Positions 54,959 to 62,457 of a DNA stretch of 64,000 nt are shown here, in pieces; position 1 is the stretch's first letter, and each line of letters starts with the position of its first letter. Below the pieces are notes generated by a model. The model saw nothing but the letters and a program-made list of their open reading frames with translations, was not told the DNA's origin and made no database searches. Where the stretch lies: the NCBI GenBank assembly GCA_905213905.1, contig CAJMKD010000004.1:1-64000 (forward strand), written 5' to 3'. The DNA comes from an uncultured Sutterella sp. (GTDB taxonomy: Bacteria > Pseudomonadota > Gammaproteobacteria > Burkholderiales > Burkholderiaceae_F). The position numbers and the translations under genes were made by a program.

Positions 54959-55873
54959 CTATTCCCGCCGTTCGATGTAGTGCTTCACGGCGCCCCGAAG
55001 CGCTTCCCGCGCTTTTTCGCTCGGATAGCTTTCAAGCACGGCCGGCAGAATGGCCAGAAAGGCGCCGGGCGGCTTCCTGTAGATCTGCAGCGCAAAAGTT
55101 TCCACACGGTTGGCCTTGAGCCAATCCGCGAGCTCCAGCAGTTTTTCTTCAGGCAAGTATTCCGGATGGGCCGTTGTCCGGCACTCAAACGGAACGCCCG
55201 AAGCCTGTATCAGCGCAAACGATTCCAGAAAAAGAGACGCAGCCCGCGGCTTGCCGACAACCCGGTCGTAAAGCGCTGCATCAGTGGGCGGCGCTTTGAC
55301 GTCGAGCCCGATCCAGTCAAGATGGGGCAGAAGCGTTCTGAGCCGGGCAGGATAGGCGCCGCCCGTATGAAGCGCCGCGAGAAACCCCATCGACTTCACG
55401 GCACGCACTGCTGCTGGAAGCGCAGGATCGCAGCAAGGCTCGCCGCCCGAAAAGACCACGCCATCCAACAGCCCCTTTCGCCGCAGGAGAAGCGCTTCGA
55501 GCGAAGCCCAGCTTTCGTGCTCAAGCGAGGAATCAAAGGCGCGCGGCTGCATCCAGGCATTGTGGCAATAGAGGCACCGCCACGGACAGCCCTGAACGAA
55601 GGCGACTGCCGAAAGCTTTCCAGGGAAATCGATCGTCGTGAACGGCGTAACGGCCGCAAGCCGCAGCGCATCTGCCGGCATAGCATCGGCGTCCTTGTCA
55701 TGCGTGTCGCTCGCCTGGGGCGCCTCTTCCTGAAAATGGAAGGCCCCGGCATCTGCCGCGGCCTCGCAGGCCGCCCTGTCTTCAAAACCCGAAAGCGTTT
55801 CTTTCCTCATCGTCGTCATTTCGGCCTCTTCGGGCGGTTTTGAATGGTGCAGTCGCTTCTCTTTGACGTTCAC
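54959..55873 (-). CDS. nrdG: Anaerobic ribonucleotide reductase activating protein (radical SAM)
   Basis: NrdG uses a [4Fe-4S] cluster and S-adenosylmethionine to make the glycyl radical on NrdD. The protein has the radical SAM motif C-P-W-R-C-L-Y-C (Cys96, 100, 103) and G-G-E-P (V-F-S-G-G-E-P-C). It belongs to the larger NrdG type (NrdG2 class) rather than the short enteric type. The family core starts near residue 70 (L-R-L-A-A-V-T-P-F-T-T-I-D-F-P-G-K). The preceding 70 residues are an extra Ala/Glu/Asp-rich stretch, or the true start is an internal ATG (55819, 55810 or 55681). The GTG at 55873 overlaps the stop of the 66-residue glycyl-radical gene (GTGA). Confidence 0.9.
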   Translation of the reverse strand: MNVKEKRLHHSKPPEEAEMTTMRKETLSGFEDRAACEAAADAGAFHFQEEAPQASDTHDKDADAMPADALRLAAVTPFTTIDFPGKLSAVAFVQGCPWRCLYCHNAWMQPRAFDSSLEHESWASLEALLLRRKGLLDGVVFSGGEPCCDPALPAAVRAVKSMGFLAALHTGGAYPARLRTLLPHLDWIGLDVKAPPTDAALYDRVVGKPRAASLFLESFALIQASGVPFECRTTAHPEYLPEEKLLELADWLKANRVETFALQIYRKPPGAFLAILPAVLESYPSEKAREALRGAVKHYIERRE

Positions 55874-56070
55874 TTGGCGCAGCAGCCGTGAATGTCGCCG
55901 TGATGCGATGCGCTCTTTTCCGTGAAGCAGGTGCGTTCGGCGAATTCACCCTTCTTGCCGATATTGAAGCTCTGCACCGGACGGTGGTAGCCCATCACGC
56001 GGGTCCAGACTTCGCAGGGCTGGCGTTCGCTGTCCTTAAGAGCAACTGTTTCATTGACTTTTTCGGCCAT
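55870..56070 (-). CDS. Stand-alone glycyl-radical C-terminal piece of anaerobic ribonucleotide reductase
   Basis: This 66-residue protein carries the sequence C-E-V-W-T-R-V-M-G-Y-H-R-P-V (residues 19-32), then F-N-I-G-K-K-G-E-F-x-E-R. That is the glycyl-radical loop found at the C-terminus of complete NrdD enzymes; Gly27 is the predicted radical site. The large NrdD encoded upstream stops before this loop, so the two must act together. The gene is 300 bases away from the end of nrdD, has its own ribosome site (GGGGAGAG) at the ATG at 56070, and overlaps nrdG. Two extra cysteines close the protein (H-G-C-C-A-K). Short NrdD-like entries of this kind may exist in other betaproteobacteria, so the split may be a lineage trait. 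Confidence 0.87.
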   Translation of the reverse strand: MAEKVNETVALKDSERQPCEVWTRVMGYHRPVQSFNIGKKGEFAERTCFTEKSASHHGDIHGCCAK

Positions 56071-56252
56071 GATTCTCTCCCCAATATGACGCGAAGCAGC
56101 GCTCACATCGCCATGCTTTCTTCGCGTTGCAGTTAATTCGATCCGATCGGCAGGCGCCTTGAAGCAGCCTTCAGAGCAGCTGCGCACGCCGTTTCGGCCG
56201 AATGATCTTACCAAATAATTCCCTTCAATTGCTTCTATCGCAGCAATAGAAG

Positions 56253-56300
56253 ACACAATCCAATGTATTGCTCATGACCGCGAGACACTATAGGTAGCGT
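56253..56300 (-). promoter_or_regulatory. Pair of NrdR-like boxes before the glycyl-radical gene
   Basis: Two 16-base sites, ACACAATCCAATGTAT (56253-56268) and ACACTATAGGTAGCGT (56285-56300), match the NrdR consensus acaCwAtATaTwGtgt at 12 and 13 of 16 positions. They are 32 bases apart, three helical turns, the spacing expected for paired NrdR sites. They lie between the end of nrdD and the 66-residue gene, so that gene should have its own NrdR-controlled promoter. Confidence 0.6.
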
Positions 56301-56372
56301 GCCGCAGTCATGCAGACGCAATTTCTTTGCGGTTTGCGTCTGCCGACGACACCGTCGGCGCGCGCCACTTGC

Positions 56373-58409
56373 TCAGCTCGCTGCCGCAAGCCGTTCGGCC
56401 TGCGCGCGCTTTTTTGCGAGGAGTTCAGCGTCGCACTTCGGGCAGAAGTCGTGACGTCCTGACAGATAGCCGTGCTTCGGACAAATCGAGAACGTCGGCG
56501 TAATCGTGATGTAGGGAAGCCGGAAATTCGTCAGAACGCGCCGGACCAGATCGCGGCAGGCTTCGGGCGAGGAAACGGCCTCGTTCATGTAAAGATGCAG
56601 AACAGTCCCGCCCGTGTACTTTCGCTGCAGGTCATCCTGCATCTCAAGCGCAAGGAAGGGGTCGTCCGTAAAGTTCACCGGCAGCTGCGAGCTGTTCGTG
56701 TAATACGGGTTCGAGGGCGTGCCCGCCTGAATGATGTCCGAGAAGCGCTTGCGGTCTTCCTTGGCAAAGCGATAGGTCGTTCCTTCAGCAGGCGTCGCCT
56801 CGAGGTTGTACATGTGATCCGTCTCTTCCTGGAACGAGACGAGCTTCGCGCGAACGTGATCCAGGAAGGCTAGCGCAAAGGCGTGCCCAGCAGGCGTCGT
56901 GATGTCCTCGGCGTCGTTCGTGAAGTTGCGGATCATCTCATTCATGCCGTTCACGCCGATCGTCGAGAAATGATTGCGCAGCGTGCCGAGATAGCGCTTG
57001 GTATAGGGGAAAAGCCCCTGATCAATATGGCGCTGAATGACCTTGCGCTTGATCTCAAGGCTTGTCTTCGCGAGATCAAGGAGGTAGTCGAGCCGCGCAT
57101 AGAGCCCCTTCTCGTCGCCCTTGAAGAGGTAGCCGAGCCGCGCGCAGTTGATGGTCACGACGCCGAGCGATCCGGTCTGCTCGGCAGAGCCGAAGAGCCC
57201 GTTGCCGCGCTTCAGAAGCTCGCGCAGGTCGAGCTGCAGGCGGCAGCACATCGAACGGATCATGTTGGGCTTCAATTCCGAATTGATGAAGTTCTGGAAA
57301 TAAGGCAGCCCGTAGCGCGCCGTCATGTCGAAGAGCCGAATCGCATTAGGCGAATCCCAGTCGAAATCGGGCGTGATGTTGTACGTCGGAATCGGGAACG
57401 TGAAGACGCGCCCCTTGGCGTCGCCCTTCATCATGACTTCGATGTAGGCGCGGTTGATCATGTCCATCTCGGCCTGAAGCTCGCCGTAGGTGAAGGGCAT
57501 TTCCTCACCCCCGATGATCGGACGCTGCGGCTTCAGATCCTCCGGACACACCCAGTCGAAAGTGAGATTCGTAAAGGGCGTCTGCGTGCCCCAGCGCGAA
57601 GGCACGTTGAGGTTGTAGATGAGCTCCTGCATGCACTGCAGCACTTCATCGTAGGGAAGATTGTCCTTGCGGATGAAGGGCGCAAGATAAGTGTCGAATG
57701 AAGAAAAGGCCTGCGCGCCCGCCCATTCGTTCTGCATCGTGCCGAGGAAGTTCACGATTTGGCCCGTGGCCGAAGACAGATGCTTCGGCGGATTGGCCTC
57801 AACCTTGCCTGCAACGCCGTTGAGCCCTTCCTGCAGCAGCGTGCGCAGCGACCAGCCGGCGCAGTAGCCCGACAGCATGTCGAGATCGTGCACGTGGAAG
57901 TCCGCTTCGCGATGCGCGCGGCCCACCTCCGGCGGATAGATGTAGTTGAGCCAGTAGTTCGCCACGACCTTCCCGGAAACGTTGAGGATCAGGCCGCCGA
58001 GCGAGTAGCCCTGATTGGCGTTGGCATTGACGCGCCAGTCGACTTGTTCGAGATACTCGTTGATGGAGCTTTCGACATTCACCCAGCTTTTTTTGGCATC
58101 GCGCGCCTTGGCGCGGGATTCGCGATAAACGATGTATGCGCGCAGCGTCGTGAAGTAGCCCGCATCGAAAAGCGCATGCTCAACGGCGTCCTGCACCTCT
58201 TCGATGTGAAGCGTAACCGTGGGCTTTGCTTCGCAAAGCTTCGGCAGAACGCGCTCTGCCACGATCGCGCGCGCAGTCGCTTCGTCGAACTCCTGCGTCG
58301 CCTTTCCGGCCTTCATCACGGCATTCACAATCTTTTCGCTGTCGAAATCCTTCACGGATCCGTCGCGCTTCAAAAGGTGCTTCGGCATCGTCGTCGGCTT
58401 TTGTTCCAT
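56373..58409 (-). CDS. nrdD: Anaerobic ribonucleoside-triphosphate reductase, large piece lacking the glycyl-radical loop
   Basis: NrdD reduces ribonucleotides to deoxyribonucleotides without oxygen. This 678-residue protein has an N-terminal ATP-cone (K-R-D-G-S-V-K-D-F-D-S-E-K-I, about 12-90) and the catalytic barrel. M-C-C-R-L-Q-L-D holds the probable thiyl cysteine; G-S-L-G-V-V-T-I-N-C-A-R-L-G-Y is also present. Close to the end it has C-P-K-H and C-P-K-C (about 643-659), part of the metal site. It stops 19 residues later, before the R-V-x-G-Y glycyl-radical loop present in complete NrdD. That loop is encoded separately at 55870-56070. The ATG at 58409 is preferred over a TTG at 58421. NrdR boxes lie directly upstream. 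Confidence 0.95.
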   Translation of the reverse strand: MEQKPTTMPKHLLKRDGSVKDFDSEKIVNAVMKAGKATQEFDEATARAIVAERVLPKLCEAKPTVTLHIEEVQDAVEHALFDAGYFTTLRAYIVYRESRAKARDAKKSWVNVESSINEYLEQVDWRVNANANQGYSLGGLILNVSGKVVANYWLNYIYPPEVGRAHREADFHVHDLDMLSGYCAGWSLRTLLQEGLNGVAGKVEANPPKHLSSATGQIVNFLGTMQNEWAGAQAFSSFDTYLAPFIRKDNLPYDEVLQCMQELIYNLNVPSRWGTQTPFTNLTFDWVCPEDLKPQRPIIGGEEMPFTYGELQAEMDMINRAYIEVMMKGDAKGRVFTFPIPTYNITPDFDWDSPNAIRLFDMTARYGLPYFQNFINSELKPNMIRSMCCRLQLDLRELLKRGNGLFGSAEQTGSLGVVTINCARLGYLFKGDEKGLYARLDYLLDLAKTSLEIKRKVIQRHIDQGLFPYTKRYLGTLRNHFSTIGVNGMNEMIRNFTNDAEDITTPAGHAFALAFLDHVRAKLVSFQEETDHMYNLEATPAEGTTYRFAKEDRKRFSDIIQAGTPSNPYYTNSSQLPVNFTDDPFLALEMQDDLQRKYTGGTVLHLYMNEAVSSPEACRDLVRRVLTNFRLPYITITPTFSICPKHGYLSGRHDFCPKCDAELLAKKRAQAERLAAAS

Positions 58410-58436
58410 CGCTTTGTCCAAATACCAAGAAAATCA

Positions 58437-58496
58437 AAGAGCTTACTACATATAGTGTTTCCATCTTTCAAATAACACTATATGTAGTGAGCTCTT
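58437..58496 (-). promoter_or_regulatory. Inverted NrdR box pair in the nrdD promoter
   Basis: A 23-base inverted repeat with one mismatch (58437-58459 and 58474-58496) contains two NrdR boxes, TTACTACATATAGTGT (58443-58458) and ACACTATATGTAGTGA (58475-58490). They match the NrdR consensus at 13 and 14 of 16 positions and are 32 bases apart. They lie 30-85 bases before the nrdD ATG. A TTGAA-type -35 on the minus strand falls between the boxes, so NrdR binding would block the promoter when dATP is plentiful. Confidence 0.78.
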
Positions 58497-58804
58497 GCGG
58501 AGTAACGGTTCAGACTATATCAGAGGGCCGACAAAACGTCGCCTCCACAAAAGTATTAGCCCCAGCGTGTCACACGCACTGCTTCAGCGCCAAGCGCCTA
58601 TGAATACTGCGCTCCTCCCTTTTATTTTTATTGTATCTCTTATCGATTAGTAATTATACCAATACCATGTATTCGGGACGAACAGGAATCGTTTATTGCC
58701 ATCGCACTGCCGCTTCTTGAACGACTGCGCCGAAAATCGCTTGAAGCGATCTTTAGAACTAGGTGTTTGTTCCAATATATCTTGATTCTTGCTATTCATA
58801 GAAT

Positions 58805-58995
58805 CCTGAGCGATCCGATTCCTCCTTTTCGGTCAGTCGAAATGATTAGCCGAAAAGGCGTGCGTCGACATCGGATGCTTCCGAGGGGCTGCATTGACAA
58901 GGCCAGCTGATTTCAGCGGCGTCATCAATGCAAGCATGCCGCATCCGAATGTTGTTTAAAGCTCGCGACTTTTGAGTTCGCGAGCTTCTTTTTTT
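58805..58995 (+). ncRNA. Candidate small structured RNA ending in a terminator
   Basis: No protein frame fits, but three nested structures precede a strong terminator. There is a perfect 9-base-pair hairpin (58824-58832 with 58850-58858). An outer stem (58868-58878 with 58941-58952, one bulge) encloses an inner 8-base-pair stem (58890-58897 with 58925-58932). The terminator hairpin follows at once. The length would be about 190 bases. The 5' end is a guess based on a TAGAAT (58799-58804) with no clear -35. I could not match it to 6S RNA, SRP RNA, tmRNA, RNase P RNA or a riboswitch class. Confidence 0.45.
58959..58995 (+). terminator. Strong rho-independent terminator with no upstream protein gene
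   Basis: A perfect 10-base-pair stem (58959-58968 with 58978-58987) with a 9-base loop is followed by C and seven T residues. The nearest protein gene in this direction lies more than 4 kb upstream (HU), so it must end a non-coding or very short transcript. Confidence 0.88.
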
Positions 58996-60170
58996 GGAGA
59001 GGTGCCGTCACCCCCGCACCAGCCTATTCGACGCCTGAAGCTCGGAACTTCGAAGCGCTGCATGCGCGCGTCTCCTGCCGCCTCGCGCAAGCGCAGACCC
59101 GACGCCTCCATTGGTTATCTGCTTGCACGTCGGCCTGTCTTCTTTCCCTCCGTTCTCTCAGAGCCTCCTGTATATGCATTAACACGTATGCATAATTGTT
59201 CGATTCCCTTGAACGATCGTTCGGTTTATGCACCAAATCGAAACACAACTGCAAAACTGAAAACAGGTTTTGAGGCAATTGCAACCTTTTGTTTCATTGA
59301 TTTCAATCAAATAAGCTAAGACTGGTTCGCATGCGTACTATCCCGAGAATCCGCTTTTCAAGCCGGAATCAATCAACGGATGCGCGCCACAGCAGGCCGC
59401 AAGCGCGGTGAACTCGATGCCATTTCGCCGCGCCATTGCGCAGCATCGTCTGAGAAGCTTGATCAAAGCATCCCAGCGCTCTTCGTTCATGTGCGGCGTC
59501 ATGGCGGGTTCCCTGCATCCATTCCCAAGCGGCCCAGCGCCTCCTGCGCGTGCAGCCTTCGAAAGAACGCAAGAGAGGGGCTTGCTCGCGCACGCAGCGC
59601 CCCCAAGGATCACGCTCATCCGCCAGAAGCAGCTCGGCGCCGCAAAGATCGAAATCAAAAGCGCGCTATGAAAGCGAAGAGCCTGCGCGTCCTGGGGAGG
59701 CGCGCGCCTCAAGCCAGCGCGCGTCCTTGAGCAGGAGGAGAAAGAAGCTGCGAGCAGTAATGCGCAGCCGGAAGGCGCCATATGCCGTTGAGATGCTTGA
59801 GAACGCTTCTGAAAGCGCGGGCTCTGCTTCGCAATGGCAGGCGCGCTGGCTGGATCCGCCGCACGCGATGTGCGCGTCTTCAGACGTCCGCGCAGCATCA
59901 ATGCCGGACGAACGATTTTCGGATGCCGGATATGAGTGCGGGTCGACAACGTCCCTTTTCGTCATCGACCCGCGCAAATGCAGCCTTATTTTGAAAGATG
60001 CAGGACCAACCACATCGTTCGAAAGCGTTTGAGGAGCAACGCATGGAGCTTTGTTTTTTGCTGCAGTGAGAAAGTTACTCCTACCTCGAAGGGCATGCAA
60101 ATACCTGTAGACAGCTTGAGAATGCGCACCAATTTAGTGCATTTTAATCGTTAACACCAATAAAATTCAG
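58996..60170. other. Gene-poor region with degraded reading frames
   Basis: I see no gene that I can support in these 1.2 kb. On the minus strand one frame runs from 60100 to 59369 with a single TAG at 59666, and a neighbouring frame continues to 59338 (ending E-R-W-D-A-L-I-K-L-L-R-R, then G-I-E-F-T-A-L-A). This could be a decayed gene with one stop and one frameshift, but codon use is weaker than in true genes here. The AT-rich part 59160-59320 contains a perfect 12-base palindrome GAACGATCGTTC (59211-59222) and an FNR box. Confidence 0.3.
59297..59310. promoter_or_regulatory. Perfect FNR/Anr box
   Basis: TTGATTTCAATCAA matches the FNR consensus TTGAT-N4-ATCAA at all ten conserved positions. 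A TACTAT (59336-59341) lies at a distance that would put the site near -44 of a plus-strand transcript. No clear gene follows on that strand. Confidence 0.5.
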
Positions 60171-60175
60171 CGCAT

Positions 60176-60206
60176 TCGACATACAATATTTATTGTATTT
60201 TATAAT
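60176..60206 (+). promoter_or_regulatory. Promoter with operator-like inverted repeat before the acyl-CoA ligase genes
   Basis: A perfect -10 TATAAT (60201-60206) is preceded after 19 bases by TCGACA (60176-60181, five of six). The spacer holds a perfect inverted repeat, ATACAAT-ATTT-ATTGTAT (60181-60198). Its position is ideal for a repressor. The first ligase gene starts about 230 bases downstream. Confidence 0.6.
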
Positions 60207-60296
60207 AAGAATCGTTTTTATTTACTGGTTGGATTTCAAAAACGTCCATTTTTAAACGTAGTTTTACGTATATTTCTTTGAAGCGCGCAAAAACAA

Positions 60297-60380
60297 AGGC
60301 CCAAAGGCGCCGCCCGCGCGTCAACACGGGATGAAGGACCTGACCGTACAGATGATCACCATCTGGGAGTGCACGGGCCT
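60297..60380 (+). other. Possible structured leader element before the acyl-CoA ligase genes
   Basis: Within the untranslated leader, a GC-rich island in AT-rich sequence folds with closing stem AGGCCC (60297-60302) with GGGCCT (60375-60380) and an inner hairpin CAGATG-ATCAC-CATCTG (60349-60365). It lies about 60 bases before the first possible start codon. It resembles a leader RNA or riboswitch in size, but fits no class that I can name. Confidence 0.35.
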
Positions 60381-60438
60381 CTCCATTAGAATTTGATATT
60401 CGTGCATTCGCCCCGAGCCCGGCGAGCGTGCTTTCGAA

Positions 60439-62397
60439 ATGATCGAAAAATACGCCGCCCGCATCGTGCTTCTGAACGCCAGTCGCTCAGAGGATGCCGC
60501 TCCCGGCGAGCGCTCTTCCCATATTCAGAACGAGCTCCTCATGACCGAAGATCTTCAATACGGCGGACGCGAACGCGTTAAAGCGCTCGATGTGCTCACC
60601 ACCCTGCCAGAGCTTCTCACGCACCACCTGGAGAAACGGCCCGACGACACGGCCTATAAAGCTTGGGACGCCAAGGAAAAGGCATGGAAGGACTATTCCT
60701 TCCGCTCGGTCTGCCTGGAGGTCGAACGCTGGCGCCATGCCTTTGCGGGGCTTGGCCTTTCTCGCGGCGACCGCGTTGCGATGCTCTTGCCCAACTGCCT
60801 CGAAGCGGTTTACTTCGACCAGGCAGCGCTTGCCAATGCGCTCGTGCCGGTGCCGCTGCACGCGATCGACACGCCGCGCTCTTCGGCCTACATTCTCAAT
60901 GACTCGGGCGCGAGCGTCCTCGTGACGAACAAGCGCCTCAAGTGGCGCCAGATCCGCGACGCTGCGCCCGACCTGAAGCTCAAGCTCGTGGTCGTCACGG
61001 ACGATGACGATGCGGACGAGCCCGACGCGCCGATCCCTGTTGCGAGCCTCAAGCGCTTCCTCGAAATGTCGCCCGATGCGCCGCTGCCCGCCGGCCCGCG
61101 CCCGACGGACCTCGCCGCGCTTGTCTATACCTCTGGCACGACGGGCAACCCCAAGGGGGTCATGCTCACGCACCGCAACATTCTTTCGAACATTCGGGGC
61201 GTGCTCTGCAGCCTGCATCCGGACGACTTTGAAATCCTCCTCTCGTTCCTGCCGCTCTCGCACACGTTCGAGCGCACCACCTCCTACTACCTCGCGCTCG
61301 GCCTCGGCTACACGACGGCCTTCAACCGCTCAATCGCAACGCTCGCCGAAGATCTCAGAACGATTCGTCCGACGGTGCTCATGTCGGTGCCGCGCGTCTA
61401 CGAGATGATCTACGGGAAGCTGCGCGACGGCCTTGCCAAGAAGTCCGCCTTCGTTCGCTGGCTCTTCGACTGGGCGGTCGAGGTCGGCTGGCGGCGCTTC
61501 TGCCGCGAAAACAACCTGCCCGTCGAGCCCTCGGGCCGCGCGTGGCTCGATCCTTTCGTCGCCGGCTTTCTCGACCGCAAGATCGGCCGCGAGCTTCGCA
61601 AGGTCTTCGGCGACCGCATTCACCTCTACATTTCAGGGGGCGCCGCGCTGAGCCCGGCAGTCGCCAAGGTGTTTCTCGGCCTGGGCGTGCCCATCTACCA
61701 AGGCTACGGCATGACGGAAGCGAGTCCGATCATCGCCGTCAACCAGGAGGGCCGCAATCATCCGAGCACCGTGGGGCCCGCACTGGCGAACCTCGAGGTG
61801 CGGCTCACCGAACAGGGCGAGCTCCAGGTGCGCGGGCCGTCCGTCATGCAGGGCTATTGGCACCGCGAGGACGCCACCCGCGCCGTGCTTTCCGAGGACG
61901 GCTGGCTTTCGACGGGCGACATCGCCGAAATCTACGGCGACGGCTCCATCCGCATCACCGGCCGCATCAAGGAAATCATCGTCACCTCCACGGGCGAAAA
62001 AGTGCCGCCCGCCGACCTGGAGGCGGCCATGGAAACAGACCGCCTCTTCGCGCAGACGCTCGCCGTCGGCGACAACCAGCCCTATATTGCCGCCCTTGCC
62101 GTTGTGAATCCCGACGAATGGAAAAAGCTCTGCGAGCAGCTCGGCCTCGACCCGGCGGACGATGCCTCTCTTTCGAGCCGAGACGCACAGCAGGCGGCGC
62201 TTCGCCGCATCAAGAAGGCTTGCGCGGGCTTTCCCAACTACGGCATTCCCCGTCAGGTGAAGCTCCTGCGCGAGCCCTGGACGATTGAGAACGGACTGCT
62301 GACGCCGACCCTGAAGCTCAAGCGCAACGTCATTCGACAGCGCTACGTTGAAGAAATTGAAAAGCTGTTCACGGCGCTCGTGAAAAAGAGCGCCTGA
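60439..62397 (+). CDS. Long-chain acyl-CoA synthetase (AMP-forming), first copy
   Basis: This 652-residue enzyme activates a fatty acid to acyl-AMP and then acyl-CoA. It has the P-loop Y-T-S-G-T-T-G-N-P-K-G (230-240), the adenine motif Y-G-M-T-E-A-S-P, the ribose-binding G-W-L-S-T-G-D and the hinge R-I-K-E-I-I-V-T-S-T-G-E-K. It is of the long FadD15-type with an insert G-W-R-R-F-C-R-E-N-N. No membrane segment is seen. The start could instead be the ATG at 60541, which fits the neighbouring copy better; neither start has a strong ribosome site. A second copy follows after 60 bases. Confidence 0.9.
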   Translation: MIEKYAARIVLLNASRSEDAAPGERSSHIQNELLMTEDLQYGGRERVKALDVLTTLPELLTHHLEKRPDDTAYKAWDAKEKAWKDYSFRSVCLEVERWRHAFAGLGLSRGDRVAMLLPNCLEAVYFDQAALANALVPVPLHAIDTPRSSAYILNDSGASVLVTNKRLKWRQIRDAAPDLKLKLVVVTDDDDADEPDAPIPVASLKRFLEMSPDAPLPAGPRPTDLAALVYTSGTTGNPKGVMLTHRNILSNIRGVLCSLHPDDFEILLSFLPLSHTFERTTSYYLALGLGYTTAFNRSIATLAEDLRTIRPTVLMSVPRVYEMIYGKLRDGLAKKSAFVRWLFDWAVEVGWRRFCRENNLPVEPSGRAWLDPFVAGFLDRKIGRELRKVFGDRIHLYISGGAALSPAVAKVFLGLGVPIYQGYGMTEASPIIAVNQEGRNHPSTVGPALANLEVRLTEQGELQVRGPSVMQGYWHREDATRAVLSEDGWLSTGDIAEIYGDGSIRITGRIKEIIVTSTGEKVPPADLEAAMETDRLFAQTLAVGDNQPYIAALAVVNPDEWKKLCEQLGLDPADDASLSSRDAQQAALRRIKKACAGFPNYGIPRQVKLLREPWTIENGLLTPTLKLKRNVIRQRYVEEIEKLFTALVKKSA

Positions 62398-62457
62398 CGA
62401 AGTCCGTCGAGGCAATCCGCAGCCACCGCGACACTCTTTCCGCTGAACCGAATACCG

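Noticed and set aside
58868..58952. 6S RNA, SRP RNA or tmRNA identity for the structured element
   Set aside because: None of the conserved core sequences of these RNAs is present, so only a generic small-RNA call is kept.
59195..59210. Sequence like a tRNA T-loop (GTTCGATTCCC)
   Set aside because: The flanking bases do not form a T stem and no acceptor or anticodon arm can be drawn.
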